This document shows, piece by piece, positions 52,401-61,400 of a DNA stretch of 64,000 nt. The position numbers and the translations under genes are program-made. The notes under the pieces are model-generated. The model was given only the letters and a program-made list of their open reading frames with translations. It had not been told where the DNA came from and ran no database searches. Each line of letters opens with the position of its first letter. The stretch's first letter is position 1. Source of the DNA: Bimastos eiseni (Eukaryota; Annelida; Clitellata; Crassiclitellata; Lumbricidae); NCBI GenBank assembly GCA_959347315.1, contig OY365810.1, positions 18,922,358-18,986,357 on the forward strand, read 5' to 3'.

Positions 52401-55400
52401 ACCTCTGAGCGGCAGTTACTTATTGAACTAGTATACACGTCCCTAGCGTCCTAGCGAACCAAATGTGGGACATGCATACACGTTCCTAGCGGTCAACGTG
52501 TTAAGTTCAGAAGTGCACACACTCCTTGATGGCGCAATTGCAGTTGTAATGCAGAGCAATTGCGTGCGAAGGACTTGCTCAAGGTCCCTACACAGTGATG
52601 CCCCAGACACTGAGTGTTACAGGCCGACCTCTCTAACCGCTCGGCCACCATGCCACACTGACTGAGAAGGAAACTATCCTTGGGTGGTGGGTCCAGAGAG
52701 AGGTTTTTGGCCCTGTAGTCCATGAAGAGGGCATCCGCGGGTTTCACGAACCCCTCGACTGCGTGTTTCAGATGTTCTCCAAGTGAATGGTGAAGGTTTC
52801 GAGTGAATAGCTCTAAAACTGTGCAAATGCATTGCCTGACAAAAACACACAGAGAGATCTCTGTATGTATATTAACCTCTGCCAAAATGTATGAATGTGA
52901 TGTGTGCAGAAGAACACAAGTAAAGAAAACACAGAAAGTTATACCAAGAAAAGGGATTCATAGTAATTCTATTATTATTATTATTATTAAACGGACGATT
53001 TCTAAAGCGTCGTAATGCAGATATGTTACTACAATGACTACAGTGCAAAGCAGATTGTCAGTGTGATGGTTGCAATTGCATCTCTGCAACAAGCTTTGAA
53101 ATGTTAGGTTCAATGTTCATAGTTGACAGAAACGTAACTTCTTCAATTGATCATGCGTGCTAACCAATCTGGAGATGCCTCGTCCATTGGAACAGCAAAG
53201 GGATCAACAGAAACTTGGATCTGCTGTCTGCACCTTTCAAAGTCTTGAAAACAATGGTTAAACAAATGGATAAGAGCCTATAACTCCCCAACATAACTCT
53301 GCGTGTCAATGTCCTGAGCTTCATGCAACATTGATTAGTTAGTTGGAAAGTGCACAAAATATCCTGAGCCTGCTTGCCGCCAGAACAACCTCCGTTTCGT
53401 CTTGAATGCAGAGACATGATCACAAGATGACAAACAAGCCTGGCAATTTCAGGTCAAAGGCCATTCAGGTGTTGTGTCAAGGAAGGTCAGATCAGCCTGT
53501 CATGCTTTATCGGTAAGTAAGGCAAGTTCTGCCTCTTTCTACTTGCTTCTCATAACACAACACCTGAATGACCTTTGACCTGAAATTGCCAGGCAAAGAA
53601 CAACTTGATGTGTCATCTTGCCAATCAATCTTCTCAGCAGTGCTACCACCCCACTACTTTCTCTTGTCACAGCTGGAGATGACAGCTCCGTCCATTGTTA
53701 TGTTTACCAACTTCGACATATCCTAGGAGACATGGTTACATAATCTCAAGTGTCTTTCCCAACAGAGCAGACCCAGTTGTTTGACCTTTCATAGAGCCCA
53801 TGCTAATCAGCCCTTCAGTTATGTCGAAAGTCAAACACACACCTCGAACAAACACCACCAGCGAAATCGATATCAGTTGACTAATCTGTTGCCACAGAAA
53901 ACTAGGAAGTTTGCTGCCTATTCTGCAAGCTGCCTAGTTACATCTCTGGACAGATGTGAAATTCTGTGCTGTATTGCCATATAATCCGTTGAGACTGTCT
54001 ATAGCTTTTTAGTAGCTTCCGACATAGTTTTTCTAACTCACTACACAATGTCTCCAATTCCTGCAGTTCATCCCATTGTGTAAACCTATTCTGCCTGCTG
54101 CTTGCATCCATATATTTCATACTGTTCATTACCAAGTCACCATTAGTGAACGGTCGCCCAGATATCGCCATCATCAACGAAATGTCATAGCTAACATCAC
54201 ATGCATCGAGATCTGCTGATCGCTTGGCATAAATGTTCTGCTGGTGATACAGTGAACGACGCAGTGACTCAATTTTGGCCGTTCTTTCTTTGCCGACAAC
54301 ACTATGAAAATCTTTAAGTTTGCAATTGTAATGGTGCTACATATTTGATATCTCTGCCACAGCTACTATCGAGTGGCAAAGCAGGCAAACAACGTTCATC
54401 TGTTGTTGAACAAAGCAGTAACGCTCCGTTCATTCGTCATGAAACTGCCTGGTTTCATATAGGTCATAACCGGACTGGAAATTGCCTCGGACATTCGCCT
54501 CCGACATTCGCCTCGGCCGAATATTGGACTATTCGGAAGTATTCGCCTTAACAAATATTACACCCGCAAATAACTAAAAATAACTTTTTTTGATAAAATA
54601 ATATTTTTTCATCAAATAAATTTACGACATACAGACTTACTTATAAGTTATTAATTAATTAAGCAAGAACTTGACATTCCATTGAATTTCTTTCTTTAAA
54701 ATGATTATGTCAATTTATATATTTTAATTTCTTTTGGTAGCATTCTCCAGCTGGCAGGCAAATCAGCAATTTCCCCTCTTGAATTGGCTCCACCCACTTT
54801 CCGGAAAACATTATAGAGTAAAATGTCGTTGATAACTTCATATTTCAAATTTTATAACAAGGCTTTTTTAACATTTTTTCACAAATAAAGTTATTAAATA
54901 ATAAATATATCTTTATAGCCTAGAGTGCGATGATATGCTATATGAAGGATATTGCTATAGACTCTGCATTGACTATAGATAGTTCTCAGTAGCTGTGCAC
55001 GTGGTAGGTTAACTGCGCTTTGCCTACGGATGATACTCGCTGCCAGTCGCTGGCCAGATTTGCCGCTACTATTCGGTTCATACCCAGATCCGGAAAATAG
55101 TTCATCCAAATACTCTGATTCGGTACTCGGTGGAAATTGTCTACTCGGGTATGCCCTAGTTTCATATTCACCTTTTCGCCTTGACTGTCGGCCATTAAAA
55201 AGTTAATTATAAATCAAGCAGTGAATAAAATGGCAACATGGAGTAAAATAACACAAAAGATCGCGGTGACAGTTGCTATCTTCTGGCTGAAATTAGAGAT
55301 GCGTGCCACTGTAGAGTATAAACTTTAACAGAAGAATTAATTTTGCTAAGTCTTTTGACAGCATTGGTCGTTTAATGTCAGAATCACATCTTAAATAGTC

Positions 55401-58400
55401 GCATTTTCTGATGGACATCGTGGGCTACATAACGACTCGTCACGAGCCGGATGAGGCCCGCGGGCCAGATGTTATAAACGAATCTAAGAAAATTGATCCA
55501 AAAATAGCTCAATTAATAGAACCAAAGATAACAGTCATACCTATGTGTGTAGGTAGCGTTAAAAACTTGTGCATTGATCATCATTTCACGACACAATCTT
55601 GAGGTTTCTGTGTCTAAAACCTGTAAGCTCAACAGTACTGTCTGTAGAACTGGATTTGACAAATTGTTTTGCACATGATCTGCAAGAAAGAAGGAAAAGA
55701 CAGACACACTTTTGAGATTAACTGCTGACTTTACAAGTGCCTCTAGAATCCAATATCTATGACCAGCAGGGAAGTACCTCCTACAACTTCTTCATTGTAG
55801 TTATTGTTATAGTATGGTTTTTTCTTGTTAGTTTGCTGACTGCCGTTGTAAAGCAAACTGAAAAGAGTCATCAGTGGTGGGCCCACTCTCAAGCGTGGAA
55901 CCAACTGACGGATTCCTATGGACAGCTGACAGATGGCATGGATGTTCAGAGTCTCTGGGCCAAGTTGTGTCGAAGAGTAGAGCAACAACTGTCAATGCTG
56001 ATCGCAGACACGGGATTTTGCCGTTGACGAGTAGTCCCTTTCAAGAGCGGCATGGCTGCATTACGGCGCTCTAGAAACTGTCCGTTTAATAATAAATAAT
56101 AATAATCCATAATCAGGCTAGCAATTGGTGATGGTAATGCAACAATGACAAGTATATTAAGGTTGCTCGAACACTATTCCAAATTCATTCGAAACATACA
56201 TCTTCCAGCCAGAGGTGCAACAAGGTTTTGAAAAGTGGAGGGGCATAATTTCAAAAATATTGCGTGAAGCGGAAAAATTTTTTTTGCCCTTCCACTTTTT
56301 GAATTGTGCCCCCCAAGAAATTTGAAAAATGGGGGGCACAAATTATCTTAACAAAAGAATTCTTAAAAATCCATTGAATAAACATAAAAAAGGAACCGAT
56401 TTGGGGGGTTCATGGGGGGGGCACTGAGCACTAAAACTGGGGGTCCAGTTCCCCCTCTGGCCCCCCGCTTGTTACACCTCTGCTTCCAGCTCTCATCTGC
56501 TCTTGATTTGACCATCTGCAATAACCACTAAGATCCAACTGTCTCAAAACGTGGTAGAAATAACTCACACATCAAAACAATATACAAGCTCACAAATTTC
56601 TGGTCCTTCAAACGCAAGATACATAATGCTGTGACATTGGTTTTATTATATTAGCCATGTATCAATGAACCGAATACCTCTGAGTATGCTTCTTAAAGGG
56701 GTGTCATATAAATTCTTGAAATGAATTAATGTTGGCTACAAGCAAATAGTACATTGTAGTTTCCACTCTATTCCTCGAGGCCATTTGGTATCTATAGGTA
56801 CTCAGATAGAAAAAGGAACATTACAGATATATGCTTATAGTCAGGGCACACTGCACAGTCAGATGAAAACTATTATACATAGCATTGGAGCAAGTAATTG
56901 CCCTCTGAGACGAAGTCGAGTCTTTAACCCTTGTCAACCCAAGGATTGACTGCACCACAGACAATTTTGTTCCATACACTTCTGTATCTAGTCTTTTCAA
57001 TAATCAGTTCACAATGTCGTTTTTTGAGCTCTTGATATAGGAACTGTGCCTTAGATAATCTCCTTCTCCTGACAAATATGCTCAAAATATGAGAGCACCC
57101 TCACCCTAAGCTTGATTAATCAAAATAGACTACTTTCTACTATATTTTATGCACATGTCATCCAGCCATCTTGGTCGATTTTATCGACTGCTGTCATCTT
57201 GACGATTATTTGCGTCTAAATGCAGAATTTATTCAGTAGCTTCAAACATGTTGGGAGTTTTCTAATGCCAGGTTCATGTACAGAAATTATTTGTCGGTTT
57301 TTGGAAGGGTTTTGTGCGTCTGAGAGGCATTTTGTTCGCAAGTTGCCTAGGCCACGTGACCGCATCAGACCATCCCTTCTAATGTACGCGGTCGGGTCTC
57401 ACTGTGTACGCCTCCTGCAGCTGAGTGTTTACCTCTAGGTGAGGACTAGCGACATGGCTAATGGAATGACTTTGACCGATAGTAACAGATGGCTATTCAA
57501 TCTATTGACCAAGACATGATGAATGCCTTTTCTATGTCCTCCTAATACCTCGATGAATATCCGGACACACGTCATCTTCCACCACCGAGGGACTACTTGT
57601 CAACGACAAAATCCCATGTCTGCGATCAGCATTGACAGTGTTGCTCTACTCTTCGACACAACTTGGCCCAGAGACTCTGAACATCCATGCCATCAGTCAG
57701 CTGTCCATAGGAATCCGTCAGTTGGTTCCACGCTTGAGAGTGGGCCCACCACTGAAGACTCTTTTCATGCATAGTTTTGCTAATAGTAGTAATAGATGTA
57801 TTTTTAGTGTAACATTTACCATCATTAAGACCAGCGCAGAGAGCACCTCTGAGTAAATATTTTGAAGGGGTGCTATATAAATGTTTAATTACATTACATT
57901 ACTCAATACCCACTTGTCTGTCTCCATTGCATTAAATATTACTCTAACAATCTTTTATATTAGATGGGTGCAAACCAAATGTGAAAAGGAAGATGGCACC
58001 AGTCAGTAACAGATACAAATTTCTCAACAGTCATAGCTGAGCTGAACAAGCAACACAGAAGACAAGGATTCTGATGGTCATACAGATAATGATGATCAAA
58101 CAATGAAAATCAACATTTCATTCAGGATAAAAATTTGGCCCAAATGTTATATAATGCAAATGCAAAATGTTATTTGGTGGGAAAACACAATCAAAATTTT
58201 AATTTGTCTCTGCCTGATGTATCAATGACATCTTTTAGCCTAACTGCATCGTGTGATGTAATATAACCTGTAATACAGTGTGCCACAGATGCAATTGCAT
58301 TATCAAATGCAAAAATAAGTAATCATGGGTTTACAGAAGAACCATTTTCTGACTGAGCTAGTAAGTAACAAGTGTCCATTTTACATTTGGCATAGCTCTT

Positions 58401-61400
58401 TAATGACCAACCAAATTGATTTCCTATACAAGACCACCCGATTTGGCTATGACATCGCCTGCTTTACTCAGCCTGGCTTTATTAAAAATCACCTGATTTA
58501 AAAAACATTATCTGGTCTGACTAAACATCACCCTATTAATAAAAATCACCCAATTTTACAAACATTATCTGGTTTGACCAAACATCACTATGTTAATAAA
58601 AAAAACACCCGATTTTAAAAACATTACTTGGTTTGACTAAAACATCGCCCTATTAATAAAAATAACCCGATTTTAAAAACATTATCTGGTTTGACCAAAC
58701 ATCACTCTGTTAATAAAAAACACCCAATTTTAAAAACATCTGGTTTGACTAAATAAACATCACCCACTTTTAAAAAACATTTGGTTTGACTAAACATCAC
58801 CAGAATTTACCAAGACATCTACCGGTCTTAAATTAATTAATAAATATCTCATTTTAGTATGGTGTTACCGAGATTTCCAAGGATGCCAAACGGGCTTGAT
58901 TGAAATCAGTAAAGTTTACATCAAAAAATTTACTTTTATGATTTATTAACTCTTTAAACCCTGTTTGCCTGTACATAAAAACTGCTAAACTTCGTCAGCA
59001 AAAAAAACGTAAATTTTCGAAAATGGTTTTTATTAATTTTCTAGTGAAATTAGTTAGTCACTGATTGTGTGAAACACTTTAACACCCAAATTGTTACTTC
59101 GAATGATAATCATACCAAGAGCGACTGTCAATTCAAATACACAGGTACTCTTTGCACTCAGAACATCGAAAGACAGTTTTTGACATTGAATTTTGGTTCA
59201 CCATTTTCGGTAAATACGGGTTTGCCCGTGCAAACTTTTTGTATTTTGTTCTGCAGACAACACATGTGTTGTTGCATGTTGTCTTTGGTAGTCTCTCTGG
59301 AAAGTGACCAGCATTTTGTAAGCAGCCGAGATCTTCTGGAGATGGTCGTCGCTTCTCTACTGAACTGCTTCCGAGGTCACCAACAAGCTGAGTGCATGAT
59401 CATCAATGAAGTCAGTGAAGGTTCTGGCCCATTTGCAACTCTGATTGTGCTGGTTGAAAGTTCCGGCATTGTACGAAGACCACGTCAAGCATTTCACAAT
59501 GAAACGACGTGGCCAACGATAATGCCATCAGGACTTATGCAGCTTTGCCATCTGATAATTCCTGTCACATCCGCCAATGTACGTGTTATATTCTGCTGCA
59601 ACGACTGGATAGGTGACTTGTCCTTTTTCTTCCACTTTTATCATGACGACCAACAGAAGTAATTTCTTTTGGATCATGGCAAGTCGACATGAAATAACTC
59701 GATTTGTGATCCATCCAACATATAGCAGAAATGTTCCCAAAACACGTGTACAAGCTTTCACCTTGCTACAGCTGCTGTCTTTTCACAATAACAGATGGAT
59801 GGAAATATTTTCTGTCTGTCATTACAGTTCCACATGCACAAATTCCTTTCTGACTGAGGAAATCAAACAATGTTGGCAAAGTGTAGAAACAATCCATGTA
59901 AATTACATGACCGAGACCTTCAAAACACTTGACAAGCGGATAAACAACATTGCCAGTTGCTCCCAGGTTTGAAACTTCCAGCTCGTGAGACTTTCCAGTG
60001 CAGACTTTTACTTTCACAAACCATGAAGGCTTTGATGCCCAATTTCACAGGTGTATCCTTGATATACTGCTTGAATCCGAGACGGTTCTTCGTCAGTATC
60101 ATGCTTTCGTCTAGAGAAATGGTTCTTAAAAGTCATGATCCGCAGACCACTAGTGGTCCGTAAAGCTCTGATCAGTTGTCCGCAAAAATATTTGGTAAAA
60201 GAAATTATTTTTACACTTCTCTAACACTAATGTAACATTAATTTAATTTTTTTTATTAGTTTAACAAGCTAACATAATCTAAATTAAAAACTAAAACATG
60301 TGAATACGACAAACTCATAAAGGCATAATCGTCATCTGGCACTGAGGTCACTGTAAACAGATAAATGTATTGGTAATGTTTCATCTTTGTTCAATTTTAA
60401 CTCCAATAGTCTTTGGAAGATGAGTGATAAATCAAGTTAGTAGATGACGAGTTATAGCAGAAGATTCAATATTTTTAATTATTAATGCAAATTTTGTAGG
60501 ACTACAAGATTTTAATAAATTTTTAATAAAATTTTAATAAATAAATACGAAATAACCACGAGTAAAAAGAAACAATCATTTATGGACGGTGTTAAGAACA
60601 CAAATCACAACTCTGCAGGAAAAAACGAGACCATTCAGACAGTAAAACTGAAGAAGAAAACAATAACAATGGCTCTGGAAATATTTAACTTATATAACTT
60701 TTTCAATTTTTAGTATTATACTTACATAATCACAACATCAAATGATATTAACAATTTAGTCTTATTACATTTCAAAATAAATTATGAAATCAAACTGGGG
60801 AAGCTCACAACACTCCTCCAGACGCCCTTATCATGGGAGGATTTGCGCATTTGGCGCTCATTTGTCCACTTAGACTTCACTACATACACCAACGTGTTCT
60901 CACGTTAGGTGCTAGTGGTCTGCAACAATTACTGAAAAGTCATTGCAGGCATCAAAAACTATAAGAAAAACTAGAAATCAAAATAAGAACCACTGGACCA
61001 AAAAGTATAAGAATCACAAAGAACTATCTAGTGATAGTTCTTTGTCCATGGCATGATGACGTTTGGAATTTTTCAACCAAGTAGGCCAGCAGTGGTCGCA
61101 CCTTGTACAACTTATCCGACTTTTCACATGTCTCTTCATTTGCAAAGTATAAGAAACGAGAATGGAAAGAAATCGATCGCGTGTAAAAATGCGACGGAAA
61201 TCTGGCATGTGCAAGAGACCTTTTTCTTTGTCACTACTTTTTCCAGTACGATTCGTATCTGGGCTTCACAACTGCATACTCCATGCATAAATGAATGCCT
61301 ACAAATGCCTTCATTTCTTCCACTGTAACTGGTGTCCAAATTTTAGCATAGGGTTTGTCAGCTTAGTCTGGTCAGCTTGCAAATGGGTCATTTCAACCAA

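Noticed and set aside
52501..52668. tRNA gene
   Set aside because: Only an A-box-like start is present; no cloverleaf, anticodon arm or proper B box follows at tRNA spacing. A SINE fits better.
58483..58812. CRISPR-like array
   Set aside because: The repeats are contiguous, diverged 60-bp units without distinct spacers, in animal-type DNA; it is a minisatellite.
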